This document shows positions 52,663 to 62,288 of a stretch of 64,000 nucleotides of DNA, in pieces (positions within the stretch are counted from its first letter, which is position 1; every line of letters starts with the position of its first letter). Origin of the DNA: Flavobacteriaceae bacterium CP2B (lineage in GTDB: Bacteria; Bacteroidota; Bacteroidia; Flavobacteriales; Flavobacteriaceae); contig LXTR01000038.1 of assembly GCA_001683825.1 (NCBI GenBank), positions 365,212 to 429,211 on the forward strand, written 5' to 3'. Below the pieces are notes generated by a model that did not search any database, was not told the DNA's origin, and worked only from the letters and a program-made list of their open reading frames with translations. The translations under genes and the position numbers were made by a program.

Positions 52663-54060
52663 ATGAAAAAAGTATCAAAAATCTGCTGTATAGGAGCAGG
52701 GTACGTAGGAGGGCCAACCATGTCTGTTATCGCGAGCCAATGCCCCGAAATCCAGGTGACCGTGGTCGACATCAACCCAGACCGTATCAACCGCTGGAAC
52801 GATCCCGACCTGAACAAACTGCCCATATATGAGCCCGGCCTGAAAGAAGTTGTGGAAAAGACCCGGGGGAAAAACCTTTTTTTCTCCACCGAAGTAGATA
52901 AGGCAATAGACGAGGCAGAGATGATCTTTATCTCTGTAAACACCCCGACCAAAACCTACGGTAAAGGCAAAGGGCAGGCGGCAGACCTGAAATATATCGA
53001 ACTTTGCGCCCGCAATATCGCGCGGGTCGCCAAGGATGATAAAATCGTGGTGGAAAAATCGACCCTCCCCGTCAGGACCGCCGAAGCCATTAAGAGTATC
53101 CTCCAAAATACCGGGAACCAGGTCAATTTTGAAATTCTTTCCAATCCTGAATTTTTGGCCGAAGGGACCGCTATAGAGGACCTTATGAATGCAGACAGGG
53201 TGCTTATCGGTGGGGATGATACCCCCTCGGGGAGGGCTGCCAAAGATGCCCTTTCAGCCATCTACGAGCACTGGTTGCCCAAAGAAAGGATCTTACAAAC
53301 CAACGTGTGGTCGTCCGAGCTATCCAAGTTGGTCGCCAATGCCTTCCTGGCCCAACGGGTGTCTTCCATCAATTCCATCTCCGCCCTTTGCGAAAAAACC
53401 GATGCCAATATCCAGGAAGTGTCCAAAGCCATTGGCCTGGACAGTAGGATTGGCCCAAAATTCCTGAATGCCTCCGTAGGCTTTGGCGGTTCCTGTTTTC
53501 AAAAAGACATCCTTAACCTGGTGTATATCGCCAGGACGTTTGGCCTGCCCGAAGTGGCCGATTACTGGGAGCAGGTGATCCTTATGAACGACTACCAAAA
53601 AAACCGTTTCGCGGCGAATATCGTCACAAGGCTCTACAATACCGTATCCGGGAAAAAGATCGTGATCTACGGGTGGGCTTTTAAAAAGGACACTAACGAT
53701 ACCAGGGAATCAGCGGCGATCTATGTAGCCGATGCCCTCCTTGATGAAAAGGCGGAAATTGTGGTGTACGACCCCAAAGTACCCGAAAGCAAGGTGTATG
53801 ATGACCTCGACTACCTAAATAGCCGAACTCCCGAAGAGAACCGGGCCTTGCTAAAAGTAGTGAAGGACCCTGTGGCGGCCACCAAAGACGCCCATGCCGT
53901 CGCCATTCTCACCGAATGGGACGAGTTTAAAACCTACGATTGGAAAAAGATCTACTCCAATATGCTGAAACCGGCTTTTGTGTTTGACGGCAGACGTCTT
54001 TTGGATAAAGACTTTATGGAATCTATCGGTTTTAATTACTACAAGATCGGGCAATCGTAA
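52663..54060 (+). CDS. ugd: UDP-glucose 6-dehydrogenase
   Basis: A 465-residue enzyme oxidising UDP-glucose to UDP-glucuronate with two NAD. Seen: [75 protein letters not shown], catalytic Cys in [16 protein letters not shown], and the C-terminal domain with [18 protein letters not shown]. The N-terminal form and internal insertion resemble the animal-type (eukaryote-like) Ugd found in many Bacteroidota. Complete. It supplies glucuronate for the exopolysaccharide and feeds the epimerase upstream. Confidence 0.96.
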   Translation: MKKVSKICCIGAGYVGGPTMSVIASQCPEIQVTVVDINPDRINRWNDPDLNKLPIYEPGLKEVVEKTRGKNLFFSTEVDKAIDEAEMIFISVNTPTKTYGKGKGQAADLKYIELCARNIARVAKDDKIVVEKSTLPVRTAEAIKSILQNTGNQVNFEILSNPEFLAEGTAIEDLMNADRVLIGGDDTPSGRAAKDALSAIYEHWLPKERILQTNVWSSELSKLVANAFLAQRVSSINSISALCEKTDANIQEVSKAIGLDSRIGPKFLNASVGFGGSCFQKDILNLVYIARTFGLPEVADYWEQVILMNDYQKNRFAANIVTRLYNTVSGKKIVIYGWAFKKDTNDTRESAAIYVADALLDEKAEIVVYDPKVPESKVYDDLDYLNSRTPEENRALLKVVKDPVAATKDAHAVAILTEWDEFKTYDWKKIYSNMLKPAFVFDGRRLLDKDFMESIGFNYYKIGQS

Positions 54061-54831
54061 TCGGACGGACTTTAGCGCATCGTATAGATAGCACCCGTTA
54101 ACATCTTTCCCGAGAAACGCGGCAGCTATGCTTTACCCATGCTGCCGCTAAAGGCATCCCGCAGGCCGGAGTTACAGACTGGGGCCGTTGGCACGCACCT
54201 CGGGTTTGGATGTACTTGTTTTCATCCCCATTCTCCGAGCCGGTGCTTTTTAAATACACCCCGGGGGGCAACCGTTATGCCATCCTGTTTCAACGCCCCC
54301 TTGCTATTGGCCCCTGGATAGAAGCCACGCAATAACTCGCCTTTTTTAAGTATGACACGGCCCTCCCGGCCTAATAGCCCTTACCCCCCTAATTCATCAC
54401 CCCGGATTCCCCTACGCGGTCTGTAGTGGTATACAACCACAGACCTGCCTGCAGGGGGTCTTGTCGCTCCGTAATATAACCCATCTACGTTTCATGGGGT
54501 ACCCCGCCTTTTCCCCCGCCCGGAACCAGGGCTCGCATATGCAGGCCTATGAAGGCCCGGCGTCCCGGATACAGGGTACCCGACCAGGTATATGGTCCGA
54601 TCCCGCCCGGTTCTTGCCCGCTGGGATCTTTACGGAATGTTAAAAAAAAGTGCCGTTTATCGAATAAATCAATCGACGAAATCCAAACACCCATTTATTT
54701 CGTTTAAGGTAATATGTGCCATTAGATGTATTTCATCGAAAAAATTATGGTTTTCATCGATATTTTAAATTTTTAATATAGTATTGTAAGACCCAAATTA
54801 TTTGCCGTAAATCTTTAACGTTAACTTGCTT
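54061..54831. other. Long gene-free region after ugd
   Basis: About 770 bases with no convincing gene. It holds a hairpin at 54119-54148 (listed separately). The last ~200 bases turn AT-rich and presumably carry the promoter of the lipoprotein gene. No RNA gene or insertion sequence recognised. Confidence 0.5.
54119..54148 (+). terminator. Possible terminator/hairpin behind ugd
   Basis: A perfect 8-bp stem GCGGCAGC / GCTGCCGC with a 14-base loop, 58 bases after the ugd stop. There is no T-run, so it may act as an mRNA 3' end stabiliser or a factor-dependent stop. Confidence 0.4.
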
Positions 54832-56337
54832 ATGAAATTTTTCCCCACAAAAATCATTCATTTGATCTCCACCGTTTTGTTCATTTTTTTAAGTATTTCT
54901 TGTTCCAAGGACACGGATCTGTTGGCCGATTACCCTGCGCCGGGTCCCGATGGTGGCATCTCGGTTAACCGATTGGTCGTGAACGACACCTATGTCGTTT
55001 TCTCCAATAACACCACCGTCCTGGACGTATTGCAGAATGACAACCTTTCCGATTCGGGGAACGTGACCATCGTTGGTACTTCGGACCCCGCCAATGGAGA
55101 TGTGGTGATCAACCAGGATAATACGCTGAGCTATACCAGTGATGGCGATGGGTCTACAGAGGATAATTTCACCTATACGGTAGAAGTATCCAATACGGAC
55201 GGGAGCGTTACGAGTGAAACAGGGGAGGTAAACGTCACGGTTACCACGCAGGAAGTGCTGGAGGAGGTTTCGTTCTGGAAGGCACAGTTTGATGCCGAAT
55301 TATATGAGAATGACGATGTCGCGGATTTACCCAAGATGTTGGAGCAATCCAAAAGCGGCAATAAGTTCCAGGAGTACTACTACATGTACTATTATTTTGA
55401 CGGCTACCTTTCCATGTGGCAGGCTACCGGGGATAATAGCTACCTGGATACCATGCTTACCGTTATAAAGAACACCATGGCGGATGCCAAGCCCGTAGAA
55501 TTTAACCCCAACTACCTGGGTTGGAAAGCAGACGCCTCATATGGCCTGGATTACCCCAAGAATGGCGTTGCCCTTTGGGAATCGTATTTCTACAAGGCCG
55601 TTACCACTTTGCTGCGTATCATGCACAGGTCTCCTTCGCTGATGTCGGGTTCTTACGATGGCGGCACCTATAAAGACGCGTACGAAGAAATCCTGGCTTT
55701 TACCGAGCAGCATATTTGGAACAAGTGGGTAGCCAAGGGCTCCAGCTATATCTACCGGAGCCGCACGCATATGGCCTCACATTGGGCGCGCATGGGAATG
55801 GAATTGTATATTATAACCGGGAACAAAAAATACAAGGAAGTATTTGACAATATATCTTTCGGGACTATGCCGGGGGTATCATCGAACCTCAGGGACAGAA
55901 TGTTCCAGAACCCGGATGTGCCCGGGGCGGTTACCTGGGATAGCAAGTGGGATTCGGCCAAAGGAAATGCCGTTCAGGATACGCCCCATGCGAGTGATCT
56001 GGTTACGTTTTGGATCCTTGCCTATGAAAATGGCATGTACTGGGACGAGAACGATATTGACGGCCTCGTCACCACCCTGGACAAGGTAGTCTTTAAACCC
56101 TCCGACGGACCCAATAACCGCTTGTTTGTAGATGGTTCCGGTGGATATGACACCTACGGCCGATTGAGGGATTGGGTAAAGCTCGGACGTTATGACCGCG
56201 CCTTGCAGAACAGGCTCATATCACAGTACCAGAGTGACAAGGACAATGCCCGAAGGTATGCCATCCAAAACCTGGGGAACTTTGCACTAAACGAAAAAAT
56301 CCTGTTGGACGGCGCCCCCGTGTATCCGGAATACTAA
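54832..56337 (+). CDS. Lipoprotein with cadherin-like domain and alpha/alpha-toroid-like domain; possible polysaccharide lyase
   Basis: A 501-residue protein. Start ATG 54832; the frame also opens with TTG 54826. A lipoprotein signal (LISTVLFIFLSISC) precedes a linker and a cadherin-like/bacterial Ig-type domain at ~45-140 (NDTYVVFSNNTTVLDVLQND, SYTSDGDGSTEDNFTYTVEV). From ~145 a helical domain follows with repeated Trp/Tyr-rich segments (KFQEYYYMYYYFDGYLSMWQ, GVALWESYFYKAVTTLLRIM, YIYRSRTHMASHWARMGMEL, DTPHASDLVTFWILAYENGM) that looks like an alpha/alpha toroid as in uronate lyases and unsaturated glucuronyl hydrolases. No family is certain. Its place inside a uronate-rich exopolysaccharide locus suggests trimming or turnover of the polymer. 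Confidence 0.8.
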   Translation: MKFFPTKIIHLISTVLFIFLSISCSKDTDLLADYPAPGPDGGISVNRLVVNDTYVVFSNNTTVLDVLQNDNLSDSGNVTIVGTSDPANGDVVINQDNTLSYTSDGDGSTEDNFTYTVEVSNTDGSVTSETGEVNVTVTTQEVLEEVSFWKAQFDAELYENDDVADLPKMLEQSKSGNKFQEYYYMYYYFDGYLSMWQATGDNSYLDTMLTVIKNTMADAKPVEFNPNYLGWKADASYGLDYPKNGVALWESYFYKAVTTLLRIMHRSPSLMSGSYDGGTYKDAYEEILAFTEQHIWNKWVAKGSSYIYRSRTHMASHWARMGMELYIITGNKKYKEVFDNISFGTMPGVSSNLRDRMFQNPDVPGAVTWDSKWDSAKGNAVQDTPHASDLVTFWILAYENGMYWDENDIDGLVTTLDKVVFKPSDGPNNRLFVDGSGGYDTYGRLRDWVKLGRYDRALQNRLISQYQSDKDNARRYAIQNLGNFALNEKILLDGAPVYPEY

Positions 56338-56861
56338 GGGGAGGGTCCCCTGTATGCGGCAGAATGCCCTGCTGAGCGCTCGCTGCATGGTTGCTATGTG
56401 GCTCCGCCCTGGCAGCGGCCTCCCCGGAACAACAACCTGTAAAACCTCACGGCCTGCACATTGGTGCAGGCCGTTTTATGTTAATAACCTTTCCATGGCA
56501 TCGCCCCGGCCTGGGACGTTGCGCTTCGCATAAACCGCCTAAAGGCTCCTGTCCCAGCTTTCAGGAACCGTTTTATCCGTGGCCGGCAGATAGCGCCAAT
56601 GGCCTGTCCCGGCCCTCCCCCCTACAATGAATTCTCCCAAAACCCGTTACAGTAGTACCGCTTAGACCGTATAGGCCATCATTCCCCGAGATACCGGTCA
56701 AAGCAGGTATTCCACAGGCACCACTCCCCCGATGCACCTGCAAGGGTACCGCTGAAAATCAGGGCTTCGAGTTGGAAATCCTTAAATGCGGGGGGCTAAT
56801 CGAATAAAAAATGATATGTAGATATTTATAATCATCTTTGCGGAATCATTATTAACAACAA
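56338..56861. other. Gene-free region between lipoprotein and Wzx
   Basis: Contains the terminator at 56449-56477 and then ~380 bases without a gene. An AT-rich stretch at ~56795-56860 probably holds the promoter of the wzx-wzy-glycosyltransferase run. Confidence 0.5.
56449..56477 (+). terminator. Rho-independent terminator of the lipoprotein gene
   Basis: A perfect 11-bp stem ACGGCCTGCAC / GTGCAGGCCGT with the loop ATTG and a short TTTT run. AAAA precedes the stem, so it may work in both directions. It makes the lipoprotein gene a separate transcription unit from wzx onward. Confidence 0.85.
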
Positions 56862-58151
56862 ATGCGGGTTAAAGAGATAGTCCAGAAAATCAGCGTTTTC
56901 TCCAAGACTGAATATTTAAAGAATATCGTTGGCCAGGCGGGTATCGTATTTGTCGCACAACTCATCCCGCTGATATTCAGCCCCTTGATTTCCAGGCTAT
57001 ATGACGAGAACGCCCTGGCCGAGGTAACGGGTATGGTGTCTCTGAGCAGTTTGCTGCTGGTTTTCAGCAGTTTTAAACTAGGGCAGGCCATAGTCATAGA
57101 AAAAGATGAATACAAGGCCCGGCAACTGATGGTGCTCATCTTCTTCATCAACCTGTTCATGATATCGGTTATAAGCGTCGTACTGTATTTGTTTCAGGAT
57201 TTTTTCATCCGGAGCTTTAAGGTAGACAACGTCATTTTTATCGTTCCGGTCTTCGTATTGTTCTTTTCGTTATTTGGCAACTTTGACGGTTGGTTTATCC
57301 GGCAAAAAAAATTCAAGAACAAGGCCTACGGAAAAATCATAGAATCGGTATCCTACCTGACATTTGCCTTTTCGCTTTATTTTTTCATAGGAAGCAACGA
57401 ATATGGGCTGGCGACGGGCAAAATCCTGGGCATTGTACTGGGTGCCCTGTTTTTGATTAAGCTCTCCAAATACCGCATTCCAAGTTTTACGCTGGAGGAC
57501 CTGCGCCAATTATTGCGCAAGTATCGCGAGTTTCCCATACACGATATGCCATCCAGTTTCATCAATGTCATTAGCCTTCAGATATTGGTGATCTTCCTGG
57601 GATTCTATTATTCCAAGGCAGAGGTGGGGTTCTTTGGGCTCGCCAACATGGTCATCCTTACCCCTATTTCTTTTGTCGGGCAGGCCGTAAGCAGTATCTT
57701 CTTTCAAAAAATTGTGGAAGATGTCCATAAAAACAATTACCGGCTGGTGAAAAGTACGTTTCTAAAAACGTTTTATTTGTTGTCGGCCATATCCATCCCG
57801 GGATTTATCATCCTGTGGTTTTTTAGTGAGGCCCTGATCCCATTTATTTTCGGTGATAATTGGCTGCTTACCGGAAAAATTGCGAAAGCGCTCTCCGTGG
57901 TATTCCTGATCCAAATGGTCGTCAGCCCCATCAGTGGCCCCGTGCTCATCCCCCTGGGGAAGATCCGGTTGAATGCCATCTGGCAGTATTCCAGGTTTTT
58001 CTTTATGACCAGCGCTTTATTGGTCATGATTTATGTATTTAAACTGGATTTCCTCAATTTTATACGGGGATACAGTTATTGCGTGGTCGTATCGTACCTG
58101 GTATACCTCTTCGTGATCCTTAGAATCATCAATGTAAAAGCACGTTCGTAA
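56862..58151 (+). CDS. wzx: Wzx-type oligosaccharide flippase
   Basis: A 429-residue membrane protein of the polysaccharide-transport (MOP) superfamily with about twelve helices. Seen: IVGQAGIVFVAQLIPLIFSP, LISRLYDENALAEVTGMVSL, the cytoplasmic IRQKKFKNKAYGKIIESVSY typical of RfbX/Wzx, IVLGALFLIKLSKYRI and IPGFIILWFFSEALIPFIFG. It flips the lipid-linked repeat unit to the periplasmic side. It is followed after one base by the Wzy-like polymerase, so the two are cotranscribed, fitting a Wzx/Wzy-dependent pathway with the Wza/Wzc pair. Confidence 0.92.
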   Translation: MRVKEIVQKISVFSKTEYLKNIVGQAGIVFVAQLIPLIFSPLISRLYDENALAEVTGMVSLSSLLLVFSSFKLGQAIVIEKDEYKARQLMVLIFFINLFMISVISVVLYLFQDFFIRSFKVDNVIFIVPVFVLFFSLFGNFDGWFIRQKKFKNKAYGKIIESVSYLTFAFSLYFFIGSNEYGLATGKILGIVLGALFLIKLSKYRIPSFTLEDLRQLLRKYREFPIHDMPSSFINVISLQILVIFLGFYYSKAEVGFFGLANMVILTPISFVGQAVSSIFFQKIVEDVHKNNYRLVKSTFLKTFYLLSAISIPGFIILWFFSEALIPFIFGDNWLLTGKIAKALSVVFLIQMVVSPISGPVLIPLGKIRLNAIWQYSRFFFMTSALLVMIYVFKLDFLNFIRGYSYCVVVSYLVYLFVILRIINVKARS

Positions 58152-58152
58152 A

Positions 58153-59328
58153 ATGGAGCACTCTAACCCCAAGAACTATCAGACGGTCATCCTGTTTTTC
58201 TCGTGGACGGTGGCGCTTATCTTTATTGTTGTCCGCTTGTTTGTCAAAATTGAGGATCCCGTCCGATACGCGCTCTTGCTTTGTTTGTTTGATATTGCCC
58301 TGAACCTCCGGAGGAAAGACCTGAGGTTCAACAAGAATTCATACCGCATCCTCGCCCTGATCGTGATCTTCTATTGTTGGTTGATTTTCAGCAATGCCTA
58401 TTCGCCATCTATGAGTTACAAGTTTGACAAAAGCATGTTTTTCCTGGCGAACCTGATATTTTTCATCTATCCGTTTTTTATCAAAAAAATCAACTTTAAC
58501 CTTCTGATCTGGCTGTATTGCCTCATTGTGCTCCCCTTGTCTGCCTATTTTGTCTACATGAATTCCATTGTTTGGACGGTCAACTCGGCACAAACACAAA
58601 TGTTCATGGGCATCAGGGACTCTTACCTGGTGTTTGGCCTGCACCTGGGGATCCTGTTCCTGCTCCTGTTGTTCCATAAAAAGAATATTTTCCTGAAATT
58701 AATCACCTTCGGGCTTTTGATTGCCAGCGGGGCCAGGGGCCCCCTGCTTTTCATGCTACTGGTGGTCGGACTCTACTATAGCCGGCAGAAACTTAATATT
58801 TTAAACCCCAAGAACGTCGCCCGGGCCATTGTGGTTTTTATCGGGTTGTTTGTCGTCTATTTTTTCAATGCGGAAAAAATAAATTCCCTGCTGGGGCTGA
58901 CCTTCAGAAGGTTCGGATCCCTGGTCGAAGGTCAGGATGCCTCTGCCCTGGAAAGGGTGTATCGCCTGAAATACGCCTTTTACCAACCCTTCGAAAGTTT
59001 GGCCACCTTCCTGTTTGGCAACGGTATTGGCAGCTTTGGCATCCTGTATGACAAAGTAGATCACAGGTCTTATCCCCACAATATATTGGTAGAGTGTTTC
59101 TTTGAACTGGGCCTCATAGGCTTGTCTATTTTGATTGCTTTGTTCATCGCCGTTTTCCGTAGGCTATCGCTGCGGGAAAATGCCTTTGGCCTGCTCTTTA
59201 TCTTTGCGTTTTTGAATGCCATGAAATCTTCCAACATCACAGATCTATGGATTTTATTTAGTTTTATGGGGGGGATAATCTCCATGAAGGCCTATTATAA
59301 GGAAGAAGCAAGACTCGTATCGGAATAG
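58153..59328 (+). CDS. wzy: Wzy-type O-antigen/exopolysaccharide polymerase
   Basis: A 391-residue protein with ~10-11 transmembrane helices and the low sequence conservation typical of Wzy. Recognised by the O-antigen-ligase-like segment ASGARGPLLFMLLVVGLYY, and by the large periplasmic loop with SALERVYRLKYAFYQPFESL and LFGNGIGSFGILYDKVDHRS, ending YPHNILVECFFELGLIGLSI. That YPHN-x-hydrophobic-E pattern is common in this superfamily. It joins repeat units on the outer leaflet. The start is 2 bases after the flippase stop. Confidence 0.88.
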   Translation: MEHSNPKNYQTVILFFSWTVALIFIVVRLFVKIEDPVRYALLLCLFDIALNLRRKDLRFNKNSYRILALIVIFYCWLIFSNAYSPSMSYKFDKSMFFLANLIFFIYPFFIKKINFNLLIWLYCLIVLPLSAYFVYMNSIVWTVNSAQTQMFMGIRDSYLVFGLHLGILFLLLLFHKKNIFLKLITFGLLIASGARGPLLFMLLVVGLYYSRQKLNILNPKNVARAIVVFIGLFVVYFFNAEKINSLLGLTFRRFGSLVEGQDASALERVYRLKYAFYQPFESLATFLFGNGIGSFGILYDKVDHRSYPHNILVECFFELGLIGLSILIALFIAVFRRLSLRENAFGLLFIFAFLNAMKSSNITDLWILFSFMGGIISMKAYYKEEARLVSE

Positions 59329-59401
59329 GTGTTGAGAAAAAAGAACGGATCAAAAGAAGAAATCATCTACCCAGGCCGTTATTAATATGATAGCATAACC
59401 C

Positions 59402-60526
59402 ATGAAAATCCTTCACATTGCCAACGATTTCTCCCTAACCAAGGTGCATAGCAACCTCTACAGGACCCTGGACCAAATGTCCGTCAAGCAAGTGGTCTTT
59501 AACCCGGTAAGGGAAGAGACACCGGTAGGCGCCAACCATATTGACTTCCTGGTAGCAGACAGCCAGATCGTCTATTCCAAAAAACTTCGAAAATACCACC
59601 GGTTGTTGTTCAGGAGGAAGATTGCCTTCCTGTACAGGGACCTCAAATCCAAAGTAGACCTGGGTTCGATACGTTTGATGCACGCGACCACACTTTTCAG
59701 CGATGGGGCACTGGCATTAAAAATCAAGAAAACATATGGTATTCCTTATATCGTGGCCGTACGAGCGACGGATATCGATGTTTTTCTGAAGTACCGGCCC
59801 GATCTCGCGCCCCTGGTGCGGAAGATCCTGCGCGAGGCATCCAGAATTATTTTCATCAGCAAATCATTACACCATAATTTTTTGAACCACAAGCACATAC
59901 AGGCTTATTCAGACGAATTAAAGGAGAAGTGCATCGTGGTGTACAATGGCATTGATGATTTCTGGCTGGACAATACCCGCCCGCGGCAGCAGCTAAAACC
60001 AAGCAAAATCCTCTTCGTAGGCCGGATGATTGGGCGGAAACACCTTGAAAACCTTGCCCTGGCCGTAATCGCCCTCAATGAAAGGGGGGTGGCATGCAGC
60101 ATTGATTACGTGGGCAGCGGGGGGGCGGAAAAAGATAAAATAGAGGCACTTTCCCTTAAACACCCGGAGAGCATCCGGTTATTGGGCGCCATCCATGATA
60201 AATCGCGCCTGCAGGAGGTCTACCGGGACAATCATATCTTTGCCATGCCGTCCAAGGGAGAAACTTTTGGATTGGTGTATATTGAGGCGCTGTCACAGGG
60301 TTTACCGGTATTGTATCATACCAATGAGGGGATCGACGGGGTTTTTAATTTCAAGGTAGGGGAAAGCTGTATTGGGCAGGATATCGGCGCGATTGCCAAT
60401 TCCCTTGAACTAATGATGCGTGCCTATGATTCCTATGCCCTGGATAAGATAGATTTTTCGCTTTTCCGTTGGAAAAACATCGCCCGGCGATATTATGATA
60501 TATACACTTCAATCCACAACTCATGA
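59402..60526 (+). CDS. Glycosyltransferase, GT4-type
   Basis: A 374-residue GT-B fold enzyme adding a sugar to the repeat unit. The N-terminal domain starts MKILHIANDFSLTKVHSNLY and contains LMHATTLFSDGALALKIKKT, YGIPYIVAVRATDIDVFLKY. The C-terminal domain has KILFVGRMIGRKHLENLALA, IDYVGSGGAEKDKIEAL and the nucleotide-binding signature HIFAMPSKGETFGLVYIEAL with the GT4 Glu pair. The acceptor and donor are unknown. A G7 run (around 60119-60125) lies inside the gene. It overlaps the acyltransferase gene by 4 bases. Confidence 0.92.
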   Translation: MKILHIANDFSLTKVHSNLYRTLDQMSVKQVVFNPVREETPVGANHIDFLVADSQIVYSKKLRKYHRLLFRRKIAFLYRDLKSKVDLGSIRLMHATTLFSDGALALKIKKTYGIPYIVAVRATDIDVFLKYRPDLAPLVRKILREASRIIFISKSLHHNFLNHKHIQAYSDELKEKCIVVYNGIDDFWLDNTRPRQQLKPSKILFVGRMIGRKHLENLALAVIALNERGVACSIDYVGSGGAEKDKIEALSLKHPESIRLLGAIHDKSRLQEVYRDNHIFAMPSKGETFGLVYIEALSQGLPVLYHTNEGIDGVFNFKVGESCIGQDIGAIANSLELMMRAYDSYALDKIDFSLFRWKNIARRYYDIYTSIHNS

Positions 60527-61092
60527 AAAAGGCGTATTTCCTCATTAAATATATCCTGCAATACCCCTTGCACCGATTTAAAAAAAACAGCATACACCAC
60601 AGCACCCGAATCAGCCGCAATTCACTGATCTCCTATACCAAAATGGGGATTGGCAACTACATTGCCTGCAATACAGTGATCATCAATACCGAAATTGGAA
60701 ATTATTGTTCCATCGCCCCCGGGGTGCAAATTGGTGGGATGCAGCATTCGTATTGGTGGTTGAGCACCTCGCCCCGCCTAAGTGACCAGTGTATCTCTAA
60801 CAAAGTGACCAGGATTGGGAACGATGTATGGATAGCGGCCGGATGTATCATTAAACAGGGCGTTACCATTGGCGATGGCGCGGTCATCGGCGCCATGTCT
60901 TTCGTCAACACTGACATCCCTGAAAATACCATTTATTTTGGCAGCCCGGCTAAATTCTACAAGAAACGGCTGGATGATGATATTTTCAAAAAAATAAAGG
61001 AATCCGAATACTGGAATTTAAGTCCCAAAAACGCAAGAAAAGCATTAAAACGAATTGAAGATGAAAATCCTATATCTACACCAGTACTTTAA
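60523..61092 (+). CDS. Left-handed beta-helix acyltransferase (CatB/LbH family)
   Basis: A 189-residue hexapeptide-repeat acetyltransferase. Repeats are visible from ~28 to ~140: STRISRNSLISYTKMGIGNY, NTVIINTEIGNYCSIAPGVQ, IGNDVWIAAGCIIKQGVTIG, DGAVIGAMSFVNTDIPENTI, followed by YFGSPAKFYKKR. It contains the loop GGMQHSYWWLSTSP with the catalytic His. It probably O- or N-acetylates a sugar of the repeat unit. Its end overlaps the following glycosyltransferase start by 32 bases, an unusually long overlap for this region. Confidence 0.92.
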   Translation: MKKAYFLIKYILQYPLHRFKKNSIHHSTRISRNSLISYTKMGIGNYIACNTVIINTEIGNYCSIAPGVQIGGMQHSYWWLSTSPRLSDQCISNKVTRIGNDVWIAAGCIIKQGVTIGDGAVIGAMSFVNTDIPENTIYFGSPAKFYKKRLDDDIFKKIKESEYWNLSPKNARKALKRIEDENPISTPVL

Positions 61093-62263
61093 AACACCCG
61101 ATATCCCCGGGGGTACCCGGTCGTATTGGACCAGCCTCGAGCTGATGAAGTACGGGCACGAGATCACCGTCATCCGATATTCCAAGGACATCGACAAAAA
61201 AATTGAACGCAAGGTTGTAGACGGCATCAATATCATTACCGTAAAAATCAACTATTCCCAGAGCAAAGGGGTGATCGGGCGATTAAAGGCCTTTGTCCAC
61301 TTTATGCTCATTGCCTCGTATATCGCTTTGAAGGAAAAGCATATAGACCTGGTGATTGCCACTTCCACGCCACTGACCATTGGGTTTCCGGCCCTGGTGC
61401 TGAAAAAATTCCGCGGCATCCCGTATGTGTTCGAGGTTAGGGATCTATGGCCCGAAGTACCTATCCAGATGGGGGGGCTCAAAAACAAAATGGGGATCAA
61501 GCTTGCCCTTTGGTTTGAAAAAAGCATCTACAAAAACGCCTCGCACATTATTGCTTTGTCCCCGGGGATGAAAGAAGGGGTGGTTAAAACGGGCATCCCT
61601 GAAAACAAAGTGGCGATGATCCCGAATATGGCCAAAATAGACAGGTTCTGGGAAAGGGAACCCGATGCCGGCCTCATGAAATCGCTGGACATCCACCCCA
61701 AAACCTTTAAGATCATCTATTTTGGGGCCATGGGCGAGGCCAATGCGATCGAATATATCCTGGAAGCCGCCGGCCTTCTTAAAAAATACCCGGATATCGA
61801 ATTGATATTTATAGGCAATGGCTCCAAGGAATCACTGATCGTAGACAGCATCGAAAAACAACAACTCCATAATGTCCGATTCCTGGGGTTATTTAATATG
61901 GAACGCACCTCGGAAATTGTAAACTTCTGCGATGTTTCCCTGGTCACCTTCAGCAACATTCCCATACTCGCCACCAATTCCCCGAACAAACTGTTCGATT
62001 CCCTGTCGGCCGGCAAGCCGATCATTGTCAATTCCGATGGCTGGACACGGAAGATGGTCGAAGATAATGCGTGTGGGGTTTTCGTAGATCCCGAGTCCCC
62101 GGAAGACCTGGTTGAAAAAATAGTTCAGATGAAAAATTCGCCGGAATGGGTAAAAAAAATGGGGGCGAATGCCAGAAAGCTGGCAGAGACCGAATTTGAT
62201 AAATCCATTCTATGCAATCAGTTCGTCGAGGTCATTCACGCTCTTTCTATCGGGCAGGCCTGA
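61061..62263 (+). CDS. Glycosyltransferase, GT4-type (WcaI/WbuB-like)
   Basis: A 400-residue GT-B enzyme. The start is ATG 61061 (MKILYLHQYFKTPDIPGGTR); the TTG at 61055 is less likely. Seen: HEITVIRYSKDIDKKI, LVIATSTPLTIGFPALVLKK, YVFEVRDLWPEVPIQMGGLK, HIIALSPGMKEGVVKTGIPE, IIYFGAMGEANAIEYILEAA, DIELIFIGNGSKESLIVDSI, and the C-terminal NSPNKLFDSLSAGKPIIVNS. The DLWPE and SPNKLFD motifs mark the group of amino-sugar transferases such as WbuB. It is next to the initiating sugar transferase, consistent with adding the second sugar. Confidence 0.92.
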   Translation: MKILYLHQYFKTPDIPGGTRSYWTSLELMKYGHEITVIRYSKDIDKKIERKVVDGINIITVKINYSQSKGVIGRLKAFVHFMLIASYIALKEKHIDLVIATSTPLTIGFPALVLKKFRGIPYVFEVRDLWPEVPIQMGGLKNKMGIKLALWFEKSIYKNASHIIALSPGMKEGVVKTGIPENKVAMIPNMAKIDRFWEREPDAGLMKSLDIHPKTFKIIYFGAMGEANAIEYILEAAGLLKKYPDIELIFIGNGSKESLIVDSIEKQQLHNVRFLGLFNMERTSEIVNFCDVSLVTFSNIPILATNSPNKLFDSLSAGKPIIVNSDGWTRKMVEDNACGVFVDPESPEDLVEKIVQMKNSPEWVKKMGANARKLAETEFDKSILCNQFVEVIHALSIGQA

Positions 62264-62288
62264 CAGTCTGATGTAAACACACAAAACC

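Noticed and set aside
54139..54643. Two ~60-residue frames after ugd
   Set aside because: Low-complexity translations of a G+C-rich spacer with no similarity to anything recognisable.
39121..61480. Several G7/C7 runs inside genes (about 37034, 39145, 60119, 61470) as phase-variation sites
   Set aside because: Seven-base runs are expected in this G+C-rich coding DNA, and the frames are intact; only the intergenic G9 tract was kept as a finding.
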